Part shown: one piece after another, positions 53,253 to 62,690 of the stretch
Numbering within the stretch: position 1 is the stretch's first letter
How the letters are laid out: every line of letters begins with the position of its first letter
NCBI RefSeq assembly: GCF_000308495.1
Contig: NZ_BAFU01000248.1
Span: forward strand, 62,001-126,000
Direction: 5' to 3'
Origin: Nocardia brevicatena NBRC 12119
GTDB taxonomy: Bacteria; Actinomycetota; Actinomycetes; Mycobacteriales; Mycobacteriaceae
DNA: 64,000 nt
Translations under genes and position numbers: made by a program
Notes under the pieces: model-generated
Seen by the model: the letters and a program-made list of their open reading frames with translations, nothing else
Told to the model about the DNA's origin: nothing
The model's database searches: none

Positions 53253-54538
53253 GCACTCCCCACCGGATCGAGGACCTGCTGCGCGAACTGGCGCCGCAGG
53301 TCCTTGCCGCGCTCCTACGTCGGCACGGAGGGTTCGAAGAGTGCGAGGACGCCGTGCAGGAGGCGCTCCTCGCCGCGGCTACGCAGTGGCTCGACGCCAT
53401 CCCGGACAGTCCGCGATCCTGGCTGATCACTGTCGCCACCCGGCGCCTGCTCGATCACATACGCAGCGAGCAGGCTCGCCGCCGCCGGGAGGCCGGCGTA
53501 GCCGTCCGTGACATCCCGGACGCCGCACTCACCTCCGCGCCGGGCTACGACACACCCGGTGACCACGATGACACACTCGTACTGCTTTTCCTGTGCTGTC
53601 ATCCAGCATTGACGCCCGCTTCGCAGGTAGGGCTCACGCTCCGCGCCGTCGGCGGTCTCACCACGGCGGAAGTGGCGCGCGCATTCCTTGTGCCCGAGGC
53701 CACCATGGCGCCACGGATCAGCCGCGCGAAGCAGCGGCTGAAAGCGGTCGGCGCATCATTCGCGGTACCGACCGCGCAGGAGTGGCCCGAACGCCTCGCT
53801 GCTGTCCTGCACGTGCTCTACCTGATCTTCAATGAGGGCTACACCGCCAGTTCCGGCCCCGAACTGCACCGCCGTGAACTCACCACCGAGGCCATACGGC
53901 TTACCCGGATGTTGCACCACCTCGCACCCGAGGACGGTGAAACCGCCGGCCTGCTGGCGTTGATGCTGCTCACCGATGCCCGCCGCGCGGCCCGCACCGG
54001 TCCGGGCGGTGCCCTCATTCCGCTGTCCGAACAGGACCGCGGCCTGTGGAATACTGCCGCGATCGACGAGGGTACCGCACTGGTCACGCAGGCCATGGCC
54101 CGGTCATCCCTGGGTCCCTACCAGTTGCAGGCGGCGATCGCTGCGTTGCACGTGCAGCCGTCACGCGCCGAGGACACCGACTGGGAGCAGATCCGAATCC
54201 TGTACGACATTCTTCGCCGGGTCGCCCCAAACCCGATGGTCATGCTCAACCACGCCATCGCCATCGCCATGACCCGCGGCCCGCAGGCCGGACTCGACCT
54301 TCTGGAAAACCTGGACAACGACCCTCGGATCGCCGGTCATCACCGCCTCTACGCCGTCCGCGCCCACCTCCAAGAACTCGCCGGCAACCACGTAGCCGCC
54401 CACGACAACTACCGACTGGCGGCCCGCCGAACCATCAGCCTCCCTGAACAACGTTACCTACGAGACAAAGCAGAAGCCCTGCACCGACAGATCCCCGGCC
54501 TCGTGCCGGCACCACCTGCTCGGCCCACCAGAATGTGA
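53249..54538 (+). CDS. ECF42-type RNA polymerase sigma factor with C-terminal extension
   Basis: This 429-residue protein has sigma region 2 (HGGFEECEDAVQEALLAA with ATRRLLDHIRSEQARRRRE) and region 4 (QVGLTLRAVGGLTTAEVARA with FLVPEATMAPRISRAKQRLK) in the first 180 residues. A C-terminal helical extension of about 240 residues (YLIFNEGYTASSGPELHR and NPMVMLNHAIAIAMTRGPQA) resembles TPR-like repeats of ECF42 sigma factors. In that group the extension is needed for activity and DGPF genes are targets. No anti-sigma factor gene is seen. Confidence 0.9.
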   Translation: MSTPHRIEDLLRELAPQVLAALLRRHGGFEECEDAVQEALLAAATQWLDAIPDSPRSWLITVATRRLLDHIRSEQARRRREAGVAVRDIPDAALTSAPGYDTPGDHDDTLVLLFLCCHPALTPASQVGLTLRAVGGLTTAEVARAFLVPEATMAPRISRAKQRLKAVGASFAVPTAQEWPERLAAVLHVLYLIFNEGYTASSGPELHRRELTTEAIRLTRMLHHLAPEDGETAGLLALMLLTDARRAARTGPGGALIPLSEQDRGLWNTAAIDEGTALVTQAMARSSLGPYQLQAAIAALHVQPSRAEDTDWEQIRILYDILRRVAPNPMVMLNHAIAIAMTRGPQAGLDLLENLDNDPRIAGHHRLYAVRAHLQELAGNHVAAHDNYRLAARRTISLPEQRYLRDKAEALHRQIPGLVPAPPARPTRM

Positions 54539-54749
54539 GCCCAATCTTCGGTTCTGCAGCTGCTATGGGCTCCGGGCCGCATGTTATGGCCGTGGTCGGT
54601 TCATACGGTGGGACTCCCCGGACGTATCCGGACGCCGTGGCCGGGGACCGACCCAGACGCGCCGGATGAAGGCTCGGCATTCGGGAAGAGCCGCAGGCCC
54701 GTACCGCTGCTGCCGGCCCGCGGGAACCGGCTGCCCCGTAGGCCATATC

Positions 54750-54879
54750 GCATACTGCTCGTCGTCGTTCGCGACAACGAGCATCTCGCGGTGACCTGGC
54801 CGAGTTTCCGGCCGGTGCCGTCCACCGCCACCGCTGTGTGGCTCCGCATGTGTGGATCGATTCCGATGATGACCGCCAA
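54750..54879 (-). pseudogene. IS110-family N-terminal scrap
   Basis: From TTG 54879 the minus strand reads AVIIGIDPHMRSHTAVAVDG and TGRKLGQVTA, the N-terminus of an IS110-type transposase. The usual IDPHK lysine is Met. After about 35 codons the similarity fades, with a frameshift. Confidence 0.7.
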
Positions 54880-55120
54880 CGCCCTTGTCTCCTTGTATTT
54901 TCAGTGACGAAGGTTCGACCGGTGGACACGTCTCAATCGGGAGGGTGCGCCTCGTTCTCCTATCAAGTCACACCGGCCGGACCGGCTCCGGCCGCGGTGG
55001 ACGATTCATGAGAAAGCCAACCCGATCGGCGGCATCCAGCGTAAGAGTCACCCCGCGACCGAAGCCGGTCTACCACTTCAACAGCGGCATAGGCAGTCTC
55101 ACACTGAGAACAGCGTAGCG

Positions 55121-55340
55121 GTGACGGGGCGCGCGGATCTGACCGATGTCCAATGGGCGAGGCTGCAACCGTTGCTGCCCTGCGGAAAGAAAACGGCACG
55201 CCTCTCGGCGTGGATGAAACGGCAGCTCATAGACGATATCCGCCGGCGTATCCGGGACGGTTGCCCCTGGTGAGACATCCCACCGCAGTACAGGTCCTGG
55301 CAGGCGATCTACGCGCTGTTGCGGTGTTCGCTGGTGTCCA
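55121..55340 (+). pseudogene. IS5-family transposase N-terminal remnant
   Basis: From GTG 55121 the frame reads ADLTDVQWARLQPLLPCGKK, then WMKRQLIDDIRRRIRDGCPW, an in-frame TGA where W-R-D is expected, and DIPPQYRSWQAIYALLR. This is the N-terminal domain of an IS5-family transposase of a different subgroup from that at 37131. The rest is absent. Confidence 0.8.
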
Positions 55341-55450
55341 GGTTCGCGATCACGGGGACCGCAGTCCCAGAGGTGGTGTCGGATTCGCGATCAACCGACG
55401 TCCAGGTTCACGACCGTGGCCGGCTCACCTGTTTCCGATAAGGTCTGTTT

Positions 55451-55846
55451 GTGACGATCAAGCAAATCAATGGACCCGTTCTCCTGGCCGCGACCGCCGC
55501 GCTTGTCGCGTTCGGCCCGGTCACCGCGCCGGCGAACGCGCAAGCACCGCTGCAGGCCCCGGAGGTGACCTTCGCCGGCACCGCGCCGGGAACCGTAACC
55601 GCTACCGTGCACAATCCCAACCGCACCGGTCGGTGCTGGGCGGAAGCCGGTGTCGGCCCTGAGAACAACCACCGCTTCTTCGGCAACAGCGCCCTGGAGT
55701 CGCTGGCCGGCCCAGGCCAGACCGTGACCACCACGCTGGAAGGGCTCGACTCCGGCACGACCATCACCGCCCGTGGCGGCTGTTTCGACGATACTTCCAC
55801 TGGCGGGATGCCGTTCACCGAGATGGTGACAGTTACCGTTCCCTGA
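55451..55846 (+). CDS. Secreted hypothetical protein
   Basis: From GTG 55451 the protein is 131 residues with a signal peptide (GPVLLAATAALVAFGPVTAP, cleavage near ANA-QA). The mature part has a beta-rich pattern (EVTFAGTAPGTVTATVHNPN, then TVTTTLEGLDSGTTITARGG) and two Cys that may form a disulfide, resembling small immunoglobulin-like exported proteins of actinobacteria. It is predicted to be exported. Function unknown. A hairpin follows its stop. Confidence 0.7.
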   Translation: MTIKQINGPVLLAATAALVAFGPVTAPANAQAPLQAPEVTFAGTAPGTVTATVHNPNRTGRCWAEAGVGPENNHRFFGNSALESLAGPGQTVTTTLEGLDSGTTITARGGCFDDTSTGGMPFTEMVTVTVP

Positions 55847-55854
55847 TATACGCC

Positions 55855-55875
55855 GCTGCGACTCGAACTCGCAGC
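55855..55875 (+). terminator. Hairpin after the secreted protein gene
   Basis: GCTGCGA and TCGCAGC form a 7-bp stem with a 7-base loop, 9 bases after the stop at 55846. It has no T-run. A terminator is plausible. Confidence 0.4.
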
Positions 55876-56728
55876 AGGCTGCCGTCGGGGCCCCGACAAA
55901 GCGAAAACCGCCATGTCGCTGCCCGCCACAGCCGGTTTCCCTGCCGAAGGGGAAATCTCTCGAGGGACAATCGGGTCGGCAACACGTCGTCTGCACCGTC
56001 GCCCAGGTCGGTGGTGTAACAGGTCGTCCGAACCTGCCTGCGATTGTCCCTGGCCAACCGCAGGCCGGCCGGGGACAACACATGAATAGCTCAGCCGTCC
56101 TCCTGGACTCGACTTTCGCGCTTTCCGTGCTCACGGCGGCAGGTGTGTGCTCGGTGGCCGAGCATGACGGGGTCGGAGTGGGGCGGGAGCATTGGCAGGT
56201 CGATTCCGTCTCGTGTCCAAGAGGCTGCCGACGCTTCCAGCGGTAATACCAACCCGTCCTGCTGTCGCACATCAGCCTGCTCAACCGCCGCGCCGCCGCA
56301 GTGCCCTCGCGCACCGTGGGCGAACCAGCTCCAACCGCCATCGGCAGGATCCAGCGGACACAACACCGGATCCAAGTCCATGGTCCGCAACCCAGCGCCA
56401 AGGCTGTGATGAGTTCCTCTTCTTCGGATTCGACCACGCCGTCGACGGCGACGACCGCGCCGGCGATGATCGCGGTCAGCAGCGGGCTCGCCCCGGCGGC
56501 CCACCGCGTCACCGTCTCGACCGCGACGACAGCGAGGGCGGTGAGTGCGAGTCCGGATCAGTGTGTGAACCCAGTCGGCGGCGCGGCTGCAACGTCCGTG
56601 ATCGGCCGGTGTGTCCGGTGCCCGGCCGGGCTGGTGGTGGCGGTTGGTCTGCGCGGGGGTGTGGTGGGCTATGATCCTCGATCAGGGTTGTTGCTGCGGC
56701 GGTCGCGGTGATACGCGGCAGTGTCGGT
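55876..56728. other. Gap without a secure gene
   Basis: About 850 bases. A minus-strand frame entering at 56512 reads TRWAAGASPLLTAIIAGAVV and VDGVVESEEEELITALAL, a possible hydrophobic small protein, but it then runs into low-complexity sequence and has no ribosome site. No known family is recognised. Confidence 0.3.
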
Positions 56729-56776
56729 TTGCGCCACAGCCATACCCGGGGTGATCGGGGTATGGCTGTGGCGCAA
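56729..56776 (-). terminator. Perfect 19-bp hairpin
   Basis: The arms 56729-56747 and 56758-56776 are perfect reverse complements around a 10-base loop, one of the longest stems in the window. A second small hairpin (GCAAGC/GCTTGC, 56773-56790) overlaps its edge. It lies downstream of the glycine-rich remnant on the minus strand and is probably that gene's relic terminator. Confidence 0.55.
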
Positions 56777-56836
56777 GCTATTTGGCTTGCGGTGTGGGCT
56801 GTTGTGCCAAATCTTTGCAGTAGGCGGGCACGGGGA

Positions 56837-57041
56837 GAGAATGATGGAGAAGTACTGGATGGCGGAGAACAGGGTGATGGGTCCGCCGGCCAACGCGATC
56901 CCGGCCATCGAGCCGACCGCACCGAAGGTGGCCATGCCGAGTACACACCCGGCGATGGTCGCGCCGACGAACAAAACCAGCAACGCGATGAGGGGGCTGG
57001 TGATGGTGGCTCCGACGGCCCCGCCGACCAAGCAGCCCACT
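56837..57041 (-). pseudogene. Glycine-zipper membrane protein remnant
   Basis: The minus strand reads LVGGAVGATITSPLIALLVL, FVGATIAGCVLGMATFGAVG and SMAGIALAGGPITLFSAIQY, hydrophobic Gly-rich repeats like the C-terminus of the secreted protein at 29555-30172. The N-terminal half is missing; its place is taken by transporter-like sequence in the same frame. Confidence 0.5.
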
Positions 57042-57059
57042 CTCGCGCCGGCCGACCCC

Positions 57060-57350
57060 CGAACGAGCCGCCGGCCATGAACGCGCCGCTGAGGGCGGCG
57101 TATCTGCGGGGGACGAGCACGCTCAGCACCACGGCTGCGCCGACGCTGCCATGGGCGGCCTCGCCGACGCCGATCAGGAAGCGCGCCCAGCATCTGGCCG
57201 TAGTCGGTGGCGAGCGCGCACAGCAGGGTCGCCGCGCTCCACAACACGGCCATGAGCACCAGGCTGCGCACTCGTCCCCAGCGGTCGGCCGGCATCGACA
57301 GCGGCAAGGTGGGTATCCCGACCATGAGCGCGGCCACGCTGGTGAGTGAC
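57060..57350 (-). pseudogene. MFS transporter remnant, frameshifted
   Basis: The minus strand reads LTSVAALMVGIPTLPLSMPA, DRWGRVRSLVLMAVLWSAAT and LLCALATDYGQMLG (with the MFS motif-A-like DRWGR), then in another frame FLIGVGEAAHGSVGAAVVLS and RRYAALSGAFMAGGSFG. Only helices 2-5 remain. The fragment is fused in frame to the glycine-rich remnant. Confidence 0.75.
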
Positions 57351-57454
57351 GCCGGCGGCGAATCGGACAGCGCGCATTCGGTGTTCCGCTCGCTAGAGCT
57401 GCGGGACTCGGTCGTGGCCGAACGTCCATCAGCTTGTACATCGAAAGGACCGTG

Positions 57455-57940
57455 ATGACCTCGAATCCATCGACCGACGACCTGGCGCGATCTGTCGAAC
57501 CTACGCTGCGCCCTTGCCCGGGCCGCGAGGAATGGCCCACTCTCGTACGGATCTGGCGAAGCGCTGTGGAGGCGACACATGACTTCCTCACGCCCGAAGA
57601 CATCGACTTCTATCAGGCGCGTATCGCCAATGACCATCTGTCTGCTGTCTCGCTGACGGTGGCGACGATCGACAACATTCCGGTCGGATTCTCCGGCGTG
57701 GCCGACGGTAACCTGGAAATGCTCTTCATCGATAACGCGCACCGCGGCCAGGGCGTCGGAACCGCCCTGCTGCGCAAAGCGATCGACGAAATCCCCGGTC
57801 TGCTCGTCGATGTCAACGAGCAGAACCCACAGGCTGTGGGCTTCTACGAACACCACGGGTTCGTCACGCTTGCCCGCTCCGATTCCGACGCAGACGGGCG
57901 ACCGTTCCCGATTCTCCATCTCGGGCGGCGGGTCCGCTGA
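57455..57940 (+). CDS. GNAT-family N-acetyltransferase
   Basis: From ATG 57455 (GTG 57452 possible), behind GAAAGGA, the protein is 161 residues. VEATHDFLTPEDIDFYQARI, NLEMLFIDNAHRGQGVGTAL (with the acetyl-CoA loop RGQGVG) and VDVNEQNPQAVGFYEHHGF are characteristic of YjaB-type acetyltransferases. It acetylates an amine using acetyl-CoA in the cytosol. It looks complete although the flanking DNA is decayed. The substrate is unknown. Confidence 0.85.
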   Translation: MTSNPSTDDLARSVEPTLRPCPGREEWPTLVRIWRSAVEATHDFLTPEDIDFYQARIANDHLSAVSLTVATIDNIPVGFSGVADGNLEMLFIDNAHRGQGVGTALLRKAIDEIPGLLVDVNEQNPQAVGFYEHHGFVTLARSDSDADGRPFPILHLGRRVR

Positions 57941-58154
57941 CCACAATCGAACTGGTGTGATGGTCCCTCGTCTCTCGGCCGACTCGCACCCGGATCCCGA
58001 AGACCTCGGCCAAGGGGCGAGAAACATCGACATGAGAAGTGCCGGTAAGGGGCCCTGGGGTGAGGAAGCGCCGCACGACCTTGCGCTACCACGCATAGTT
58101 TCGCGCTGCCACGCGGATCTCCCTGTGGAATCGGCGGATTTCGCATGTGGTCGG

Positions 58155-58786
58155 TCAGCGACGGATGAGGCCGCGGCCGGTTGCGCCGGCGGCGGTGCGG
58201 GAGTCGACGCCGAGTTTGGTATAGATGCGCGCGAGGTGGGATTTTACGGTTCCCTCAGTGAGATGGAGTCGGTGGCCGATGGCCAGGTTGGCCAATCCCT
58301 CGGCAACCAGGCCGAGGACTTCGGTTTCGCGGCGGGTCAGGGCGGTGCCGGTGCGCGCAGCCGGTTCATGAGCCGGTCTGCGATCGAGGGGGCGAGGGTG
58401 GTGCGGCCGGCCGCGGCCGTGCGTACGGCGTTGGCCAAGTCCTCGGGCGGGGCATCCTCGAGGAGATAGCCGGTAGCGCCGGCCTCGATGGCAGGAAGGG
58501 TGTCGGTGTCGGAGTCGTAGGTGGTAACGATCAGCACGCGGAGGCCGCCCGGTCGGGCGGCGATCTGAGCGGTGGCTTCGGCGCCGCTCATTCCTCTCCC
58601 GAACTGTAGGTCCATGAGGACGACATCGATGTCGCCTTCGACGGGGCGGGTGACGGCATCCTCGGCGGTGGCGGCTTCGGCCACGACGAGGAGGTCGGGT
58701 TCGGTTTCCGGTACGGCGCGCAGTCCGGCTCGTACGACGGGGTGGTCGTCGGCCAGGAGGAGGCGGATGTGGGCGCCGTCGGTCAC
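58155..58786 (-). pseudogene. NarL-type response regulator, frameshifted
   Basis: The receiver domain is seen from GTG 58786: IRLLLADDHPVVRAGLRAVP (acidic pair), VVLMDLQFG (phospho-Asp) and LIVTTYDSD. The usual Lys in GYLLKDAP is Glu (GYLLEDAPPEDL). The frame then stops after RLRAPAPP near 58340; the HTH follows in another frame (LTRRETEVLGLVAEGLANLA and LTEGTVKSHLARIYTKLGV) to a stop at 58155. One base is missing near 58345. The pair overlaps the kinase gene by 4 bases (GTGA). Confidence 0.85.
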
Positions 58787-59774
58787 AGGCGGGCCTCGGG
58801 CTCGGTCTTGGTGGGCGGAGTAAGGGGAAGCTGTGTGGTCAGGGCGGTGCCGTGGCCAGGGGTGGATTCGATGCTCAGGATGCCACCGAGGGTGTTCCTG
58901 CGGGCGCGCATGGCTGCCAGGGAAGCCCCCGCTTTCGGGGTCGGGGGCGGGCAGCTGTTCGAGGTCGAAGCCGTGCCCGTTGTCGACCACCTCGAGGGCG
59001 ATGTGGTCGCCGAGGTAGCCGAGGGTGACCTCGGTGGTGGTGGCCTTGGCGTGGCGGACGGTGTTGGTGAGGACGGGCTGGGCGATGCGAAGGAGGGCGG
59101 CCACGTCGGGCCGGCCGGGTAGGGCGCGTTCGGCGGCGCGCAGCGGCAGCTGAATGCTAGAGAGGCTCTGGGCGAGGTGTCGTGGATCTCGCGGGCGAGA
59201 CGTTCGCGTTCGGCGAGTGCACCCGCAGTGTGCTGGGCCCATGCCAGGTCGGCCCGGGTGGCGGTGAGTTCTTCGATCAGCTGCCTGCGCTGTTCGCTCT
59301 CCCGGTACAGGGCCTGGTAGCCCCACACCACCGCGACGGCGACAGCGGGACCGATCGCCATGGCCGGGCCGAAGGAGCCGATGTGGGCGGCGAACCCGGC
59401 AATGGCCGCCACGGCGGTGGCGATCACGGAGGCCAGGCCGGCGCGGCGTCGCAGCAGATGGAGCTGGAGGAAGTACAGTGGGGACGCCACCCATATGGCG
59501 TGGGGTGTGAGGGCCGGCAGCGCCGGCCACACAGCGCCCACGGCAGCCGGCCACCAGGCGACGGCCCGCCGGGAGCGGTGGATGCGGGGCAGGAGCGGCC
59601 CGGCGGCGTACACGAAGCCGCACGTCACCGCCGTGGCGATGGTCATCCCGGCGTAGGGTCGGCTGTCTGCCAGGGACCGCCCGGCGGCCAGGGCGAGCAG
59701 GCCGATGACCAGCAGATGCAGGCACCAGGCCAGGGCCCGGGAGGCCGGGGTCAGGGCGGGGCAGCGGTGTTCAC
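58783..59774 (-). pseudogene. Sensor histidine kinase (HisKA_3 type), multiple frameshifts
   Basis: A GTG at 59774 with GAGAGGAAC upstream looks like the start, but the frame is broken after 7 codons. Transmembrane sequence follows (LAWCLHLLVIGLLALAAGRS). The dimerisation box is LAEREERLAREIHDT-like (ALAERERLAREIHDT), then a frameshift to LAQSLSSIQLPLRAAERALP, an internal deletion, TVRHAKATTTEVTLGYLGDH and VVDNGHGFDLEQLPAPDP (ATP-binding N and G boxes), and a second shift to STPGHGTALTTQLPL. It cannot make a working kinase as read. Confidence 0.85.
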
Positions 59775-59881
59775 AGTTCCTCTCAGGTTACGAAGCCAGG
59801 CTCCCATCGGCCTCCATCAAAAGTTGGAACCCGCGTGCCGTCTTTCGATCCGCGGAGTGCCGTCCTGCGCCAGACGCGCAC

Positions 59882-60427
59882 ATGAGGGGTCAGCGGCGAC
59901 GATGGAGGCATACCGCTTCCCCGTTGGAAGGACAGGTCGACGGCACCCCTACCACCGGCCTGACCCGCGGTGAGCTGACCGAACTGCGCCGCCACAAGAT
60001 CAGCACCGCCTTCCAGCAGCCCAACCTGTTACCGTCTCTTACTGCCTCCGAACAACTGCAGGTCATGGCCCGGATCGATGGACGCAAGCCTCGCACCGCC
60101 CGAGGTCGGGCCATGGACCTCCTCGACGCGGTCGGCTTGGCCGACCAGGCCGGTCGCCGCCCCCACCAGCTCTCCGGTGGCCAGCGCCAGCGCGTCAACA
60201 TCGCCCGCGCCCTGATGAACGACCCCACCGTCCTGCTGGTCGACGAACCCACCAGCGCCCTCGACCACGAACGCGGCGCCGCCATCATCGACCTGCTCAC
60301 CCGCCTCACCCACCAGCAGGCCACCGCCACCGTTCTGGTCACCCACGACCGCACCCACCTCACCGCCGTCGACCAGATCGCCGAAGTCCACGACGGCCGC
60401 CTCAACCTGGCAGCATCCACCTGCTGA
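59882..60427 (+). pseudogene. ABC transporter ATP-binding protein, N-terminally truncated
   Basis: The frame contains KISTAFQQPNLLPSLTASEQ (Q-loop), HQLSGGQRQRVNIARALMND (signature), TVLLVDEPTSALDHERGAAI (Walker B) and LVTHDRTHLTAVDQIAEVHD (H-loop), as in LolD/MacB-type export ATPases. The Walker A part and about 50 N-terminal residues are missing; the first in-frame ATG is at 59882. It lies head-to-head with the broken kinase/regulator pair, an arrangement typical of antibiotic-sensing export modules. The permease gene is absent. Confidence 0.82.
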
Positions 60428-60889
60428 ACAGCATTCAGCGAAGGGGGCGGCGCGGAGCGTGAAGCTGCGCTCAGGCCCGACACATCGAGCGGAATCCCAC
60501 GGCCATCCGGACCGTGGCACCCCGCCTACGACACCATCGTCGCCGTGCGAGCCGGGCTCGGCAGGCGTATCCGGAGGAAGGTCCAGGTACGGGAGGGACT
60601 CGCAATGAACTTTGTCAAGCCGCAGCAGTCGCGACCGGTGGAGCGAGGTGAATTCGCGACCGTCGCGCAGCAGCTCCCGCCGCTCGGCCTCGGTTACCGT
60701 CAGAACAGCCTTCTTCGGTTGCCCGGCCTTCGCTACCGCCGAAACCCGCAAATACACAACGGATTTCAGACGCGGAACACCAGGTGCGCACCGCGACCGG
60801 CTCGGTACCGCGGTGCGCGGCCTCGTCGAAGGCGATCCAGATTTCCGCGACGCTGCCCTGTGGTCGGTAGCCCTCGCCCAACGGCTGCA
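60428..60889. other. Gap with a possible IS630-type scrap
   Basis: A minus-strand frame at 60610-60757 reads GQPKKAVLTVTEAERRELLR, similar to the first residues of some IS630 transposases. It is too short for certainty. The remainder shows nothing. Confidence 0.3.
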
Positions 60890-61033
60890 CTGCGCCGCGC
60901 TACCACCGGCTCACCGTCGTGGACTGTGCGGAAGCCGCTTTCCGGCAGTGTGCGAGGATGTCGGAGCTGCCGTTATCGGGGTGATGAACCCGAATCCACT
61001 GTCGGGGCCGAACCAGCGGCCGACGCCGTTCAT
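60890..61033 (-). pseudogene. Cold-shock-domain remnant, frameshifted
   Basis: From ATG 61033 the minus strand reads NGVGRWFGPDSGFGFITP, the first strands of a cold-shock domain with the RNP1-like GFGFI motif. One base is missing; the next frame continues DNGSSDILAHCRKAAS, matching the second RNP-like part. The rest of the domain is not recognisable. Confidence 0.55.
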
Positions 61034-61072
61034 CGCCTTCCGGTTCATCGATGTGCCCGAGGGCACTGCTGG

Positions 61073-61519
61073 TCATTGCGGTTGCCGTGGCCGGGCGGGG
61101 CGACCCATTGCCAGAGCAGCTGTGCCCAGGCCCAGCACGGCCACAATGGCCCCGACGACGACGTTGGACCAGATCATTGCGGCGGTGGTATCGACACCGG
61201 CGACGATCCAGGGGGAGACGATCAGCCAGACGCCGAGCAGCGGGACGACGAATGCGATGCCGTGGGTGCGGCCGTATGCGGATCCGTATACCAACGCCAG
61301 CACTGCGATCGCGATACCGCAGACCAGGTTCGTCATCGTCAGCGCCGTCTGGTCGGCGAAGCCGATGATCCAGGCGGACGCCGCTGCATACAATCCGGAC
61401 AACAGCATCAGTCCGTCGGCGACCTGAACGGTAGGTTGTTCGGCTGCTTGGTCGTAGCGCTCGCGCAACGCGACAATGTCCGGGTGGGTGTGGATCGAGG
61501 TGTGCGTCGATGTCGACAT
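61073..61519 (-). CDS. SPW-repeat membrane protein
   Basis: The 148-residue protein from ATG 61519 has GAGGAG 8 bases upstream; the ATG at 61528 directly abuts that site and is less likely. Four hydrophobic helices form two SPW-type halves: ADGLMLLSGLYAAASAWIIG with FADQTALTMTNLVCGIAIAV, and GVWLIVSPWIVAGVDTTAAM with NVVVGAIVAVLGLG. SPW proteins are integral membrane proteins of unknown function, in mycobacteria sometimes near dormancy genes. It looks complete. Confidence 0.85.
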   Translation of the reverse strand: MSTSTHTSIHTHPDIVALRERYDQAAEQPTVQVADGLMLLSGLYAAASAWIIGFADQTALTMTNLVCGIAIAVLALVYGSAYGRTHGIAFVVPLLGVWLIVSPWIVAGVDTTAAMIWSNVVVGAIVAVLGLGTAALAMGRPARPRQPQ

Positions 61520-61599
61520 GGTGCTCATCTCCTCGGCGGGCTCTCCCGCCGCGTGTGGGTCAGTGGTCGGGAAGAGCTCTCGGGACGCAAATGGCTTCG

Positions 61600-61850
61600 G
61601 TGAGCAGGCCGATGGCTGTCTGCCCAGGTGGACGGTGTCGGCTTCGCCGATCATCCGACCAGGCGATGGTCGGCGAGGACGGAAAGTCGGCGGACCCGCT
61701 GCTCTTCCATGGTGGTAATGACTTCCTTGACGCTGCATCCAGCGTCGACGTGGATGGCGGCCGAGAGGCCGTCAGTACTCCTTGTTGGCGTCCTGGGAGT
61801 TGGTTTGCGCTTGCCGGGCGGTGACTGGTGTACCTCCAACGAAAACGAAC
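61600..61850 (-). pseudogene. CBS-domain protein remnant, frameshifted
   Basis: The minus strand reads DAGCSVKEVITTMEEQRVRR and LSVLADHRLVG then stops at 61651; the next frame continues MIGEADTVHLGRQ. This is the C-terminal half of a CBS domain, a nucleotide-binding module. The first half and any partner domain are missing. Confidence 0.7.
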
Positions 61851-61959
61851 AAAGATAACGCTTCGATTGGACTCGCTCACCGCTCCGCGGCAGTAGGGCC
61901 GACGGTCCTTATCTCGAAGACGAGGGTCCTCGGGACGGGCTCCCTGTGGGCCTGCTCCG

Positions 61960-62690
61960 TGGCCACATTACCGGGCATCGTGCAGGCCTCCTGTGCGATG
62001 CCGTATGTGTACTGGGGTTATGGGTTCCTGATCGGCGATAGGGCCGCAACCGATATCGCCAACGGGTGGTGTCATCTTCCCGGCGGGGCCGGATTCGCCA
62101 TCGGTTGCGGCGTGTGGCTGCCGGCCGCCGACCTCGACCGGGCGCAACTCGCGCCACACCTCGCCGAGGTCATGGACGATCTCGACACCGCCATTCCACG
62201 TGGTTTCCGCCGCGGCGGCATCTGGCAGGTGTCACAGGCCGAGCTCGGCGCCATCCTCGCCGACGGCGCCGCGCACGCCGTCGCACGCGCCCATGGAGTC
62301 GCCCGCGACCTACAGCGCTGCGAGGACGGAGGCCGAGTCGAGGGCGCGAAACCTGAATTCGTCGGCGCCCGAGCCCACGAACGCGGACTCGCACAGGTGG
62401 GCAGCCCCGGGTCGGGCAACCACTCTCTCGAAGCGCAAGCTGTAGCAGAGATCTACGACGACGAGTCGGCCGCAGCAACGTTCGGACTGTGCGCCGAACA
62501 GGTGTGCGTGACGAGCTACTGCGGCTCGCGCGGACTCGGCCATCAGTGTGTGGCGACTACGTACAGCGGATGGATGCGACGATGGCACCCCTTATGGCAT
62601 CCATGTACCCGACCGCAGATCAGCCTGCGCCCGGTCGATTCCATCGAGGGATGGACTATCTTGCGGCCACCGCGTACAGCCTCCCAATGC
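61960..62690 (+). pseudogene. rtcB: RtcB-type RNA ligase, decayed
   Basis: The frame reads LPGIVQASCAMPYVYWGYGF, then GWCHLPGGAGFAIGCGVWL, LDTAIPRGFRRGGIWQVSQ, GSPGSGNHSLEAQAVAEIYD and CGSRGLGHQ, after which it shifts near 62545 to YVQRMDATMAP. RtcB joins RNA ends with a 3'-phosphate. The metal-site motif MPDVHWGYGFPIGG reads MPYVYWGYGFLIGD, and GGVGFDISCGV reads GGAGFAIGCGV, so Asp and His ligands are lost. The N-terminus and the C-terminal half are missing. Confidence 0.82.

Noticed and set aside
55391-56512. Minus-strand frame of over 370 codons
   Set aside because: It runs antisense through the secreted protein gene at 55451-55846, has seven-fold changes in composition along its length and no recognisable domain.
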